From: Escallonia rubra
Taxonomy: Eukaryota > Streptophyta > Magnoliopsida > Escalloniales > Escalloniaceae
DNA: 64,000 bases
Direction of reading: 5' to 3'
Assembly: GCA_033065855.1 (NCBI GenBank)
Contig: JAVXUO010002407.1
Span: 372,001-436,000 of the forward strand
The translations under genes were made by a program, and so were the position numbers. Shown one piece after another: positions 30,135 to 43,164 of this stretch (position 1 is the stretch's first letter; each line of letters opens with the position of its first letter). The notes beneath the pieces were generated by a model, which worked only from the letters and a program-made list of their open reading frames with translations, did no database searches and had not been told where the DNA came from.

Positions 30135-33100
30135 GTAAGGATTTACATTGTTCCAAAAACGTGGTCATTTTCACCTAAGGTTTTTGTCACTTGGAAGGAT
30201 AGCCTGACAACGTGAACGAACTGGATGTGCAAAATATATAGGACTTGGCTCATTCCACCAATTTCATGGTATTACTTTCTACATGTCATTTTGATTTCTT
30301 AGATTATGTTCAGATATTGTACTGCCTTTTCGGATGTTTCAGGCGTAGACAAGGACAAATGGACATATATAACCAACTGAAAGGCTGGCCAGGGATAGGT
30401 ACGTTTGATGTGATTCAGATAGATATTTCTAGCAAAAGTAGATACTATATGTCTTCTTTGTGGCCAGAAATGTAGTTTTGTTGTAATACCAGTTTACCAC
30501 CAACTTCTATTTATGGCATTTAAATTCCTTAACCTCCCCAAGTGATTTTGAGCAACTGAAGCCAACTTGGCAGTTTTACTTTTGCTTATTATTACGGTTT
30601 TAATTTTGAAAAATCTCAATCTTCAGTCTTTTATATTAGTTACAATGGCTTTCTGACCTGTAATAAAAGATAATGAAAGAAAAGGGTCAATTATGTTTGG
30701 GGGCAGGGTGGGTGAAGCCAGCGAAAAGTGCTCTCAGTAGAATAAGCTACTTTTTTTTCTGTTGTAGGCACACTTGAAAGCCATTCAAACATTTTGCCGA
30801 AGTGGAAATAGGATGCAGGTTTGTTTCTTTGCTTTTGATCTCATTGCTCCTCAATAATGTGGTAATGTATCTCTCGCAATCTAACCACATGAGATAGTAA
30901 AAGAGGACTAGGAGACGATAGTTTCCTAAAGGAGTAATTTCTTTAGTTAGACTTTAAGTCGACTATCACAAATAATCACGTGTATGTAATCATTTTCATC
31001 GTTTGAGAAAAAAGAAGTATAGAACAAAAGAAAGGTGAGTGCAATGTCAAGCATCTGAGGCATACAAAGTGGATGTATCTTTGTACTGAAATACAAAATT
31101 TTGTCCAAAACAGTTACAAAACAAAAGGTGCATCAGAAAATCTGCTATCTTCAACTGGAACCTCTCTACACCCCCATGAAGGCCGCCTAGTCCTCTCTCT
31201 CCAATCTGTCAACAGCTTGGTCGAACTGACAGTAACCTATTGAAATTCAACCTTCGAGACTGAAGGAATCAATTGCTGTGTAGTTCTGGGGATTAATGAA
31301 GAAAATTCTGTTCAACCCAGGACTTTAAGGTTTGTTCTTCTATCCATTTACTCTCCATAGGGCTTCGATCTAGATTATGTTCTCTCTGGATAAAATGATG
31401 CCATCCTAGCTAAGATAGAACACAAGGAATTTAGGTTCTCATCAAATAAATAGGGGCAAAATTCTCCTCGTGCACTTGAAGTTGATACTTTTCCTCTGAG
31501 TTTTGTGCAGGAATCATGTACTTGCACATGACGTTTTAAATAATCATTGGTTTCCATGTGTTTTTCAAGCGTCACGTCTAGGATTGCTTATGCGCTCATT
31601 CCTAACAACTGACATGTATGTACTTTCATATGAGCTATTGTGTAATTAGTGACAGTGCAAATCCTTATGAATCTTAGCACTTTTGTCAGGACGTTACCTC
31701 GTATTTTCTTCAAACTTTGGCTTTAAGCACCAAGAGCGCAATAAGTCTCAATTTTGCAAATGCGTGCCTGTGTGTGCTATAGATATCTTTCAAAATTTGA
31801 ACCTTAGAACGCTTCAATCAACTAGGCCTCCTAATTTCCAGATAACAGGCATTTACTTGAAGTAATAGTACAAGTTTGAGCCGTAAACAGAAGGCAAGTC
31901 TGTCAAGAGGCCAGTGAAAGCAGGGAGAGATTCCAAGGCGAGACCATCTTTAGTACTGATGCAAAGGTAGTATTGTGCTATATTTGACCCCCTTAATCCC
32001 TGTCATTCAAAATGGCAGGTGGTCGCATACATTAGGAAAGATACAATTTCGATCTTATGAGTAATGGATCTATAATGCATCGTAACAATTCTGTGGGGAT
32101 AATGCTTTTTAGTTAGTTTTTGATGCAGTGCTAGCTGAAGGCCTTTCCTCAGCTTCCTGTTTTGGGTACAACTAAGCAAGATGAGTCAACCGCTTTCTTT
32201 GCACTGGCAACTTGAATCTTACATGATTTATCTAATATGCTGTCCTTTACCCTTCTTGATCTATTTGTCTTGGTTTCGTTATGACTTTTAGTTGAAGGAG
32301 CGGACTGCTCTTATTATCGGAAGCAACAAAACATGTAGTTTTGTGGTCAACTTCTGGGCTGCCTTAGGTATGCAGGATTATTCACAAGATAAGGCCGGAT
32401 AAGCCACGATAACATGTACTGTCGGATAGGGCTGGATAAGCTATAAATTCAATCCTGCTTTGGACCAAACCCGGATTACATTAGGATAGGATTATCTTGC
32501 TGACTTCACCAGCAATACCTATCCTAAACCCACCACCACATTAGCACGCCTACCACCAACACTAACAGCGCACCATGACATCAGCAACTCACCATCACCA
32601 GTGCAACCACCATCGGAAACGTGCAATCACCAGTAATCAGCACCAACCTCCATCACCCACAGATTTCACCACCACTAATCGAATTATTGGATGTACGAGA
32701 GTATCTCTAATAATATCTATACAGATTAACAGTAGAAATTTATTGCAATAGTTCAACCATTTATAATTATAATATTCATTGGTAGATATGGGTCCCCCTA
32801 GCCAAGCCTTAGGCTACTACACCCTTCTTGTTTCAAAGTGGTTGAAAGAGAGAATGTTCAAGCTTCGGTGTGATATCGAATGTATTCCTGTCCCTGAAGA
32901 GTTTTCTATGTTTCGATCCATTTTCTTGAGAAGATGTTTATTTACTGCTGCTTTAGCTCGACACCTTCCTCCTTTTTCTTGGGATTTAAGTTTGGGACTT
33001 CCAAATATGGTGAAGTAGTCTGAGAGATTTGCATTCTCCGTTTCGATACAAAAGGTGGAACCTTTGATACAAAAGGTGGAACCTTTGTCGCCGTTACGAA

Positions 33101-33251
33101 GGAATCGACCTAGTTTTCTTTTTCTTTAGCTCTTCTTTAGACTGTTTAGACAAAATGATCTACTGGATTTAACGTTCGGCTTTCAGTCCTCCTTAGATGG
33201 TGCCATTGATTCTTTTCTTTGCAGCCATGAGCCTAAATGAAACCTCTTAAC
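30135..33251. other. Long intergenic region, no confident gene
   Basis: The first few hundred bases are probably 3' UTR of the PPR gene. An open frame at 32779-33018 (79 codons, start MVDMGPPSQALG) is not repetitive but matches nothing I recognise. It is followed by two exact copies of a 21-bp unit, GATACAAAAGGTGGAACCTTT (33045-33086). The stretch 32490-32690 is CA/CC-rich low complexity. Confidence 0.45.
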
Positions 33252-33456
33252 TTAGTGAGAACATTTGAAACTAGGGATGATGTCGCGAGTAGGACATTTT
33301 GCAATAGTCCTGTAGGCTTCGCGCTTCAAGTGAACACCATCCGAGCCGATATGCCTCTCGGGATGGATGTAGCGGGCACATGTTTGTGAGACTTAAAATC
33401 ATAGCTGTCTGTAATTCCGTTCTGCAAAAAGCTGTGTATCGTTCCTGCATCAAAAC
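33252..33456 (-). pseudogene. GDSL esterase relic 1 (last exon only)
   Basis: On the minus strand it starts like the last exon of the neighbouring GDSL genes (GTTTTGATGC) and ends with SDGVHLKREAYRTIAK before a TAA at 33254-33252. The DGVH part is the block V Asp-x-x-His of SGNH/GDSL hydrolases and is better kept here than in the longest copy at 40975-43096. The middle has lost frame. No upstream exons are found within 1.3 kb. Confidence 0.65.
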
Positions 33457-34849
33457 TTGTGCATGATAAGCCATAACTACTGCATCATGGCTTTCTTGTT
33501 TCTAATCGCTTGTTGTGGATGACAGTTGTGATAGATCGAGAAGTTGTTCAAAGCTGCCAAATTTTTGGTTTGGAACGGCGCGAGATAGATTCGGGGTGCA
33601 AGATAGTAGAAGCGCTAAACGTTTCTTGAGGACTTAAAAGGACTCTAACGGGGAAGCATTTTAGAAGTAGTGTGTTCTAAGTGCTGCGTTCTGTTACTAT
33701 ATATGTTGCTGGAATTGTATAACTCGAATATCATATATATACTATCTGATTTTATTGAATGTCACACCAATGATTACAAAATATAAATATCCTATATTCC
33801 GTATCCTTAATTTTAGCTTTTCCTCCACTGCATCAACTTTGTAATAGTGGAAATTCGGTCACTTAGTATGAACGTTTGACCGGTCTTAAATTCACGAGTT
33901 AATGTAATAGATGACACTTGTGTTGCCCAAGTTCATTTGATCTTGTGTCTAAATTCCACGTTACGATCTGAAATATCATGCACATTCGGTCACAGATCTC
34001 TACAAGAGTTTATGAAGTGCTTGTACGAATTAAACAATTATCGTACAATAAAAAGTCAAACTATGATAAGCAATGTTTACAATATCGTGTAGAATGACAA
34101 CTTTGTTAAAAAAAAAAATTAATTTATCTTTAGGGACCAATCAAACTCTGATCAACATCGTTGCCCGAAAATTTTAATTTCACAAATGGTCGTATATTGC
34201 TCCATTTGAATCCGGGTTTAGCTTTTGTAACCTATTAAACTCTGATTTCGATAATATTTAGCAGAGTAATGTTTTGGTACAACTTTCAGTTTTTAAAATT
34301 TTGCACTTAACCCCCCTTATATTGGCTAAGCTTTTTTGGCTGGATGACAGAGTCTTAAAAGTAGAAAGTTCCTCCAAATCAAAATTTTTTGTTTTGTTTT
34401 GGTAATGGCCGTTTGAATCATAATCAGAACTTGTTATATCTTTGGTGAATGCTGTACTTCAAAAGAAAAAATTTCAATTGTTATTTGCAAAAATGTTTGT
34501 TTGTGAGTACATTTGTTGTAGCTATACATACTCTTCTTTATTTTTCCTATGCAGTACAGTATATTCACCAGAAATAAATAATTATGTTAGATACCAATGA
34601 AACTTTGTAGTTTTACACATCAAGTTTACCAATATCCCAAGTTCTGTAGCCAAACTTGTATATGATACAAAACATACTTGAATCAATGTTATTAAGCTAA
34701 GCGATGGATACTCCTAAACTTTATTACCAAAAAAGAAAACAAGATAAGAACATAAAACGTTACCTAACCAAAAGATATATAGAGAATTATTTCAAGAGAG
34801 ATAAGCTAACTAGTAATTACACTAGCTTAACAAATTAATTTGAATTGCT
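33457..34849. other. Intergenic, no gene seen
   Basis: AT-rich, all frames closed. It lies between two GDSL relics and may include unrecognisable exon remains. Confidence 0.45.
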
Positions 34850-35950
34850 ATAAACATTTGAGTTTTGGCATAATGTCGTAAATAAGCCATCTCGCCATTA
34901 GAATCAAATGCATCCCATCCCAGCTTATGCACTTCATCCCTGCTTATATGCATTTTTGGATAATCACAAACATGAACTTTTGGAACCCGTACATCCTCGC
35001 GAGACTGAAATTATAATCTCCCTTGACTTAGCAACAAGCTTTTTGTACCGTGGGTACATCAAAACCTGTGCGCCCAAGCAACAAAAATGGCCTTTCTGAA
35101 TTGCCACAATGAAGCAATGCAATATAGTTGTGCAAGGGTTGCAGTAAGATGTACCAAGATATTGACCATCGCGAAAAAGTTATTGGAATGCGTTATGATA
35201 GTCCCAATAAATAATTGTCGCGCTGTGATACTTTTGTTTGAGCTCTTCTATGACTTGTTGCAACTGCTGCAAAATAATATCATGGTTTCAAGCCGCGATG
35301 GTCGTCGTAAGACGACAAATGGTTGGTTTGGAAAGCTGTGAGGTATATTGGATGGCAGCCTATTGGGGAATTGCTTGGTAAGATGACATTAACAGCCCCA
35401 TTTCCAATGATTCCCTGCAATCGATTTATCCATTAGTTCATAATGATAATTAACAAGCTATTTCTTGGAATTAACATTTGTATAACAACGATAAATAAAG
35501 ATAAAAAAAGGAAACTCACTCTAGCTGCTTTATTATAGCTTTAACCACAACCGGTACTATTGTCTTAAGCTCTTCAATGGTTCTCCTTTGAAAGTGGGCA
35601 TAACTATAATTACTCCGTCCTATTTCCTTGACCACGAGGAGAGCTTTTGAGCGTTTAAGCACAATCAGTCATATAAAGAACTTATTAGCTACATAAACGT
35701 GACCCAACTTTTACTCAATACAATTAATTATCGGGCATGAAATTACAAACCTACGACCATACAACATGACATCCAAAGTTGGATAACCATAGAGTTTTTG
35801 GAGAGTTGGACATCCAGAGAGTACTTGGGGTATTAGGGATCCAATATTTGGTTTTGAGGATAATGTTGTAGAGCCGGCAACTGCATAATTTACTCCATAA
35901 ACGAAGTTGGCCTTGCCGTACGTGTTTAAAAAAGGGAGACCAACAACAAA
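34850..35950 (-). pseudogene. GDSL esterase relic 2 (exons 2-5, multiply broken)
   Basis: Minus-strand pieces in order. Exon 2 (about 35945-35760) has GLPFLNTYGKANFVYGVNYA and AVAGSTTLS. Exon 3 (about 35640-35520) has EIGRSNYSYAHFQRRTIEEL, where the family has a G-G-N-D block. Exon 4 (about 35400-35145) has PIGCHPIYLTAFQTNHLSSY with frame changes. Exon 5 (about 35060-34850) is scrambled by indels. It keeps the part of exon 3 that the longest copy (40975-43096) has lost. No exon 1 was found upstream before the TIR element at 36409. Confidence 0.7.
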
Positions 35951-36408
35951 TGTTTTTTAGGACACAAAAAATTCATATTATAAATTAGATAGCAAAAGAA
36001 CTTGGCGAAGTACTACTTCCTTCACTCGAAGGGATAAAAGAGTATATTTATGTACTAGTAAACATAGCACGAAAATTAACCCGCGGTTTACCTTAGAAGT
36101 CTAATAAAAAGGACAAAAAAATCATTTATATGGATCAGACGATTATATAAATGAAAATTATAAGCAAGCAATGTTGAGGGTTCATTCATGTTCATAATGA
36201 CATTCATCACATAGTACTAATTAGTACAATGTGCATATTGCAGTTGATGAAACAAGTGAAATTCGTATTATCACAAAGGGTTTGTGGTGCTTTAACCGTA
36301 AGAGAACTATAGCATGGTAGAGTTTTGGTATGACTTCTCTTTTTGATGACTGTCTGTACTGATCTATCTAAGGCAAAATGTATAACATGTACCATGAGGA
36401 TAATATTT
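35951..36408. other. Intergenic, no gene seen
   Basis: AT-rich gap between GDSL relic 2 and the TIR element. Confidence 0.45.
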
Positions 36409-36812
36409 AGGGTAAAACACTCGGTACTCTTGAGGTTTGAGTTTGTTACACTCGGCACACTTGTGATTTGTGAAGTTACACTATCATTCTCTACAGTTTG
36501 ATGGTTTTCATGTTTTTGGTTAAAATAACAAACTTTCAAATGTTGACGCTGAGTTAGCCCACCTCCTGCCACTGACTATCCACCTCCCTCACCCATCTTC
36601 CCACCAGCACCATTTAACAGTTATTCTTCAATGAGGGGGGCATTTTCTGGTTTACATCAAGATTTAACAGTCTAATTATGCGCTAACTAATGGAAGAAGT
36701 GTTTGTGAGACACAGACATTACTTTTAAGGGAGGTCAGTGTAATTTTGCAACCCACAGGGTTGCCGACTGTAAAGAACCCGAATCTTAAGAGTACCGAGT
36801 GCAATTCATCCT
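36409..36812. mobile_element. Nonautonomous TIR element (about 404 bp)
   Basis: The left end 36409-36500 matches the reverse complement of the right end (about 36725-36812), sharing ACTCGGTACTCTT, a TTTGNGTT-like stretch, CTCGGCA/GTCGGCA and TTACACTRAC-type blocks. The interior has no transposase. Flanks ATAATATTT and GATTTTTGT do not form a clear 9-bp duplication, so assignment to Mutator is tentative. Confidence 0.7.
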
Positions 36813-37629
36813 GATTTTTGTGAACATTATCATTGGATGAATCTTGAGGCAACATTTGAGATGTCACCAAGTACAGTCCTTTGCCTATCAGATATTGTGA
36901 ACAAAGTTCAGATTTTATGATAAACTTGTATATACTTTCAACAATTGCTTGTCAATTAGATTATTGAATCGTGTAATTCAACAATCAGTCTTGCAATTGC
37001 TTTGCTGAATTATGAGCACCGTCATGTGATAAAAAATTTCAGGTTTCAGGTTTCAGTTTTAGTTATCTTTCTGTGGTGTGGTAGAAACACTCATTCCAGT
37101 TTCACAATTATGAGATTATGTTAGAAAGAGAACAAGTTGTCCATATTTGATTCTGGACGACTAGATGTTGGAGAATGAGATGGTGTTGCTTTGGTGGCGA
37201 CGGTGTTCATCAAGGGATTGCTCTGACCAGGGCAACAAAAATTATCTCAAGTGCTCCACGACTTGAAAATTGAATTAAACTGACTTTTTAAAATTGAATT
37301 GAAATGAGTACTTTGTTATGGCTGCTAGGCAAACCAATTGCAACTTTTCTTAATTTTTTTTTTGGACCATTTTTATGTGTTATGACAAACTGTGAAAGTG
37401 GGTTAAGTATAATTTCTAATACCTTGTGTAGCTCATTGTAACAATGGTAAACCTCACGTCAGTGTACTTAACCTTATATTTAAATTCCTATTTTATTTTA
37501 TCGTTTTAATAAAAAACAAATTGCTAAACTTAAGTTGCAACCTATAATGGTTCCAAGCCCTAAAATACCACTGTACTATACTGGTATGTAGAATCTTATG
37601 TCACACAATTACAATTAGGAGAATGAATA
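36813..37629. other. Intergenic, no gene seen
   Basis: AT-rich; no open frame of note. Confidence 0.45.
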
Positions 37630-38000
37630 AATGAAACTATATATTAGAGTCAGGGGACGATGCCAAATTAAGCGATAGTGCATCAACCCTATATGCTTAT
37701 TGGGATAATTAGATATTAGAACTTTTGTAGCTCCGTAGTTGTGAGACAAAAAACATACTCGTCCCGGAATTAGTAACAAGCTTTAAGCAAGATAATATTG
37801 TTGTGTATGAGTGAGAGTAAGATACATCAGTATATGGAACATTGCAGAAAAAACCATCTATCATTACCTCCTCGATGCCTTGTTGTAGATGCTCCTTCCA
37901 AGACATCAAAAAGATGTTTAAGCAAGGATGGGCATGATAAGTTGCCAAAATTATTTTAGTTTCCTCCACTACCTCACTGCTTTTTTTCACCAACCCCAAG
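37630..38000 (-). pseudogene. GDSL esterase relic 3 (exons 4-5 only)
   Basis: On the minus strand HPCLNIFLMSWKEHLQQGIE corresponds to the exon-4 block of the longest copy (40975-43096), which reads HHCLKSFNNFAMYHNEHLQQ. Further on, an exon-5-like piece is out of frame. Catalytic blocks I-III are missing. A copy of the GDSL promoter remains upstream at 38524-38650. Confidence 0.55.
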
Positions 38001-38523
38001 ATAATGATATTTTTAGACACTAGTATGAATGATGTGAACTAAATCGATTTTAAACTTCATACATAACACAGTTTAGTAGATATGTTATATATGGTTAAAG
38101 TTCATTCATTCGGTGTCTGAATTCACACCAAAAACGTATGATCCTAATAGTTATCATGCACGATGTCTGTGATCATTAGTAGGGTTTGACAAATGATCAA
38201 GTGAGTTAGGCAAACACGGCATGATTAAATTAAAATTAGAAATTGTGCAACTTTGAATCTCAACGAAATATATCACAAGATTGTTTTGCTTTAGCAATGA
38301 TGTCAAGTGAGAAATAGAAGTCCTAACAATTATTTATTGCTTAGGCAAAACTTATGAACTTTTATTGATCTTTTTCAAATTCAAGATGCTAGTAAAAGTT
38401 GTTAGGCCTCATTAAGTGATGCTTATTATGTGGACCAGCTGTTGATGCATTGGGAAAGAAAAAAGAAGAAGCAATCAGTAGGAAGAAATAGCATTAATGT
38501 TTGTGACGTTGTAAAGCAAATTT

Positions 38524-38650
38524 AGTCATGCATCGGCTATTTATATATGTTTGTTGCTGATGATGGATAAGGAATAGCAGTGTTGTGTCTGAGATACCAA
38601 AGTCATAATTGAGTTCGAATGGTGTAGGTATCCCTAGTTGATGATCTTCT
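38524..38650 (-). promoter_or_regulatory. Duplicated GDSL promoter with TATA box, now orphaned
   Basis: GCTATTTATATATGTTTGTT at 38536-38555, followed by GGTGTAGGTATCC at 38624-38636, matches 43153-43172 and 43216-43228 upstream of the longest GDSL copy (40975-43096). TATATAAATA on the minus strand is at 38547-38538. The coding exons that should follow are largely gone. Confidence 0.6.
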
Positions 38651-40974
38651 CCGAAAATAATCCATGCATGAGAATTGCTCGGGGATTATTGCAGGCCGAA
38701 TTGTCTAAAATCAAACGGTTAAAACTTGGGTTAGAGCATATTGTCTTATGTTCCAAATTTGTATTGTGTTTCTCATGCAAACCGAGCTTATATTTGGTTT
38801 AGGAAACTACTTAAAATCTTTGCTTTATCTCTCAAATTGATCTAAAAAAAGTCTTGCTTTACTGATAACGAGCTGATGACCTTAGCAAGTTAAGAAGCTC
38901 CAGATTATAAATAAGCTTGACTCTTTTCCCTCTTTAATGAATATCGAATCAGCTATATATTAATCAAGGCCAGGGTGGGGTTCAGTAGCAAATACCTGAT
39001 GAACATTATTTGTTTAGTAGCATGGCTTCGCTAATCTTGAAACGGTCTTAATTGGTACTTCAAACTTGTTAAGGTATTATACACAAGCAACAAGCAAAGG
39101 TCACAAACTGTGCACCCTAAAAATTAGAACCTAGCATCCATATTTTTTGTTGACTATCCTAAGAAATGTTGACCACCACTTGTTTAATCTGTGCAATATA
39201 GAAAAGCACAGATGAAGTTAATGGCTAATCATTTTTCTCAAAATATCATTTTTATTTATTTATTTAGAGTCTATACTAAGTTACAAGTTAAGGATGTTTT
39301 TGACTTTGAGTGTAGTGGCAAGCCTCTTCCCTGCAATACCCTTTTGAGTTTTAGAGTTTAAAAAACTAAGGGTATTTTTGACTTTTAATATAGTACGAAG
39401 CCTCTTCCCTTTAAAATACCCTTCTTAGGATTTTGACTTATCGGCAAGTCCACCTAATTTGGTAATATCAACACCTAAATCCTATTAAAGAAAAGGCTAA
39501 ATTGTGCTTATCAAACAAAAATTGTTCTTAGGACGATATCCGAAAAATTGACGAGGGGATTGAGAAAAAAAAAGGCTAGAGTGAACATTATAAGTAGTCA
39601 TGGATGTGTAGTTGTTAAGACCCTAGAAAGACTACATGTTGATGAGGTATTGGCCACCGGAAAGACCCTACCACATACACCCCTCATGATGTTCATTTTC
39701 TTCTTCTCCTCTATTTACGTCCTTATGTAATCCTAACAAACAGATAAGTTTCCCCCCCTCTAATGTTCTCTCTGACTTAGACTATGTGTGTAGAAGAGGT
39801 CTTGTCTTCTGTGATTTTAAGGTGAAATGCTAACTAAGAATCTAACAGGAGCTTACAAGAAACAGTCTCTCTCGTAGATGAACAAGCCAGCAACTCCAAC
39901 ACCAAAAAACTCATGCTAAGAATCAAACTTCGTAAGCGTCAATCACTTAGTGAGCCTTTTTCTAAAGTTAGAAGCTATGAGAACACTTTCTTCCTTTACC
40001 ATGCTTGTTTTCCCAAGCCAAAGAAGCATCATGGTGAGCGCGAGCGTGTAAGAAGGTCGATTAATAAAATTGATTCTAAAGGAACTATTTCACCAAGCAT
40101 TGCTACGAGTGAGAGGGGCTAAAGAGTGCCAAGGTTACGAATTATGATGTGGTGGTTTATATGTCAATGCTGATATTTTGTTCTAGGATCCAATTTACAT
40201 TTTTTACTTCCTATGTAATTCCATCCCTAATGAAATTCAACATATTAATGATCAATTTTATGTCTTTGATGCAGAGGTAGCTTTGTGGGTGCTGTGAAGA
40301 GGTATTCCAAGCCAAGCATAAATAATGTATATCCATTTGTTGTTTGCTTTATAGATATTGTTTAGGAGAATAAACAAACATTGAATATAATTGTGAAATT
40401 AAATGTCTACATGGTGAAGCATCATAATACTTTTCTTAATACGCTCCAACGTACATTTGTATTTTGGTTCTAGGAAAAAAATAGATGGAAGGAGAAACAG
40501 CTCATTACCGGTTATAATGTGAAGTTTATGACGAATGAACTTTTATATGTATTCTCTTATCTACACATCGTATACACTTCTTTTTTCTTCATAATTTTGA
40601 GAGCTCAAACAACAAAGTGCAAATGTATACTTAATATCAGGAAATAGAGCAGATGAATCTAAGCGCACAATAATAAGCAACATTATCACGAAACAAAAAG
40701 TTCATCCACCATAAACAAGAAGAGATCAATATTATTTGTTCTTCGAGCACGGCCACAACCATAATCGCAGTATCTTTAGAGTTCCATCGAGCAGAGAATG
40801 TTTTTGATCGAGTCTTCGAATAGGACGAACAACACTTATGTTGCGGCGACTATAACATATATACTCCTTAAACGAAAAAGAGAAAAATCATATATACTTA
40901 TTTAGTTGCTCTGCAACTTATCCTGTAACATTGAAGAATTATTGTCGCAAATACATAAACAAGCTTAACTGAGA
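38651..40974. other. Intergenic, no gene recognised
   Basis: It contains an imperfect direct repeat of about 55 bp, spaced about 80 bp (39291-39345 and 39371-39424, with AAGCCTCTTCCCT in each). Open frames at 39548-39730 and 39913-40122 are short, compositionally plain and unrecognised. Confidence 0.45.
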
Positions 40975-43096
40975 CTAATCCAAATTAATTGTAACATCTA
41001 AGTTTTGGGAAGATGTCACGAATAAGCCATGTCCATCCCAGCAGATATGCCTGTTGGGATCATCACATACTGGAACGCTCGGAGCTCCGCACATTCGTCC
41101 GAGGCTCAAATCATAGTCTCCCCCAATTCTGCAACAAGCTTTCTGTAGTTTTTTCGCATCAAAACCTGGGGATGACAAGCAAACAGAAAATATTGTTATT
41201 TAGCTTCCACGACGAAGCAATGTAATATTGGTGTATAGCAGTTGTAGTCATATATACCAAGGTAGCGAGCGTGGCCGTAAAGCCATTGGAAGGAATTGTA
41301 ATAATTTCCATACACGATGGTCGCATTATGATATTCTTCCTTCAACTCTTTGATGGCTTGTTGAAGATGCTCATTATGATACATCGCGAAGTTGTTGAAA
41401 GATTTCAAGCAATGATGGCCATCATATGCTACTGAATCGTTCGTTTCAAATGCTGTTAGATATATTGGTAGGCAGCCTATCCGGAAGTTGCCGGGTACAA
41501 TCACACGGACAGCCCCATCCTGAATGACTCTCTGCAGTCAATTTCAGGAATATTCTTAGCAAGTTATCAATTAGACTCAACATTTGTAACAACTAAATAA
41601 ACAAAGAACTTACATTAGTGGCATTCTTAATGGCTTGAACCACAGCAGGAACCATGATTAGAGAGTTCTTCAGCATTTTAGCACAATCTGTAAAACAACT
41701 TAGAAGAAAAAGTACGATTAGTTAATTTTAAGGTAATAGAACAACCACTAGAAGTTTACGAGTAGCTAATTGGACATGGAATGACGAACCTTCATCTCTG
41801 TGACAGGTGGAGTTTAGATGTTTTGACATCCAATCAAGTTGCATACGCAGAGAACTGTTGGTTATCGGGGATCCAATATTTTTCTCTCCCAAAGCTTGTG
41901 CAGATAATGCGGTTGAGCCAGCAACTGCAAAATTAACTCCATGACGAAAGTCTGCCTCAGCATTCTCATACGGATTTAGAAGAGGAAGACCAGCTGCCAA
42001 TGCTGTATGGAGAAAAACAATACAGCATATTGCACGTATGCTCATAAAGAGGAAGAAAAAAAAGCTATACACCGTAGAAAATAAAGTTTCTTCACTTGCA
42101 AACGGATAGAAATTGACCTCCAATGCATCATAAAGTTGGCTAGTTCTCTGGCCAAAGCTTATAGCTTGACCAAAGTACAGTATAAACTATACCAGAAATG
42201 AATTTACTGGCGTTGTCCAGCAGTTTAATTAACATAAAATTTTTGCAAGTAATTTATTTTCAAAAACACATCAATTGTGACTATCCTGTGCTGTCACATA
42301 AGTTAAAGCTTTTGCTTTGCACTGCAGAGTACATCTTGCAGTTGAGGACGCTAAAAAGTTAGTGGATATTGCCAGCGTACTTATACTTGGTTTGTCACAG
42401 AGGGTTGGTAGTGCTTTATATCTTAAAAAGTAGGATCAAGGTAAACGGGGGCCTGATGGACACAAACTCAGAATTTGCACCTTGCAAAAATTTTACTTGA
42501 AACTCATAAAACCATCAGCTGTTGTCTTCTAGCTTCGAGTTCTTATGTTGTTGTTTTTATCCCTTAACTGCAGTAGACAGATATTAAGGTCTTCATGGAC
42601 TTATCCAAAATTCAAACTTTTAGTTCAAATCTAGCTAGATCTACCAATGTTGATGCTAGTGTTGGTTTACTAGTTAATTTTTGCCGAGATATAATGTAAT
42701 AACAAAAGGAGATCAATCCATCAAGAGAGGGAAAAAAAAAAAAGGAATGGCCAGAGTTCAACTCTGTCTGAAGATAAACTACATACTAATATAGTCAATC
42801 ATCAGCATCACGTTGGAGCACCGCCCCGTGGCATGCTTAAAGAAAGTTTCACCGTAGGGAAGCCTAGCAAACGCAGCAGCAGCTGGGCCAAGGGCCTCAC
42901 CCTCACGTATCAGATTGCCGGTGTCCGATATAGAATCACTGAACTGATAAATTCTATCAAACTTGCAGCTCTTGCAGGCATTGTTGTGCCCAAGCAGGCC
43001 CGGAGGAATAAACATGGCTAGCCGGGCTTGTGAAAGAGCAAAGGAACCGATTAACAGAGCAAGAAAGAAAAGCACTCGGGTGGTAGTACCAGCCAT
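40975..43096 (-). CDS. GDSL esterase/lipase-like gene, open frame but key blocks lost
   Basis: Exons on the minus strand: 43096-42787, 42002-41790, 41687-41614, 41531-41258 and 41165-40975, all GT-AG and in frame, giving 353 aa. The N-terminus is a signal peptide (MAGTTTRVLFFLALLIGSFA). Block I reads FSDSISDTGN in place of FGDSxSDTGN, keeping the nucleophile serine. Exon 3 has only 74 nt and lacks the block III segment (GxND), about 25 residues, although frame is preserved. Block V reads WDGHGLFVT and not WDGxHLT, so the catalytic histidine is displaced. By family the protein would be a secreted acetylajmalan-esterase/At1g28600-type hydrolase. As it stands it is probably catalytically dead, or a pseudogene whose frame happens to be open. 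Confidence 0.75.
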
Positions 43097-43154
43097 TTAG
43101 GAAAGAAAAGATGATGCAACTCTGATGAAGTAAAAATTTTCGTTATGCATAAGC

Positions 43155-43164
43155 TATTTATATA
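43155..43164 (-). promoter_or_regulatory. TATA box of the GDSL gene
   Basis: TATATAAATA on the minus strand, about 60 bp upstream of the ATG at 43096. Confidence 0.65.

Noticed and set aside
32779..33018. 79-codon frame as a gene
   Set aside because: No recognisable domain, no splice or promoter support; mentioned only as an unexplained open frame.
36409..36812. 9-bp target duplication for the TIR element
   Set aside because: Flanks do not match at the boundaries I can place.
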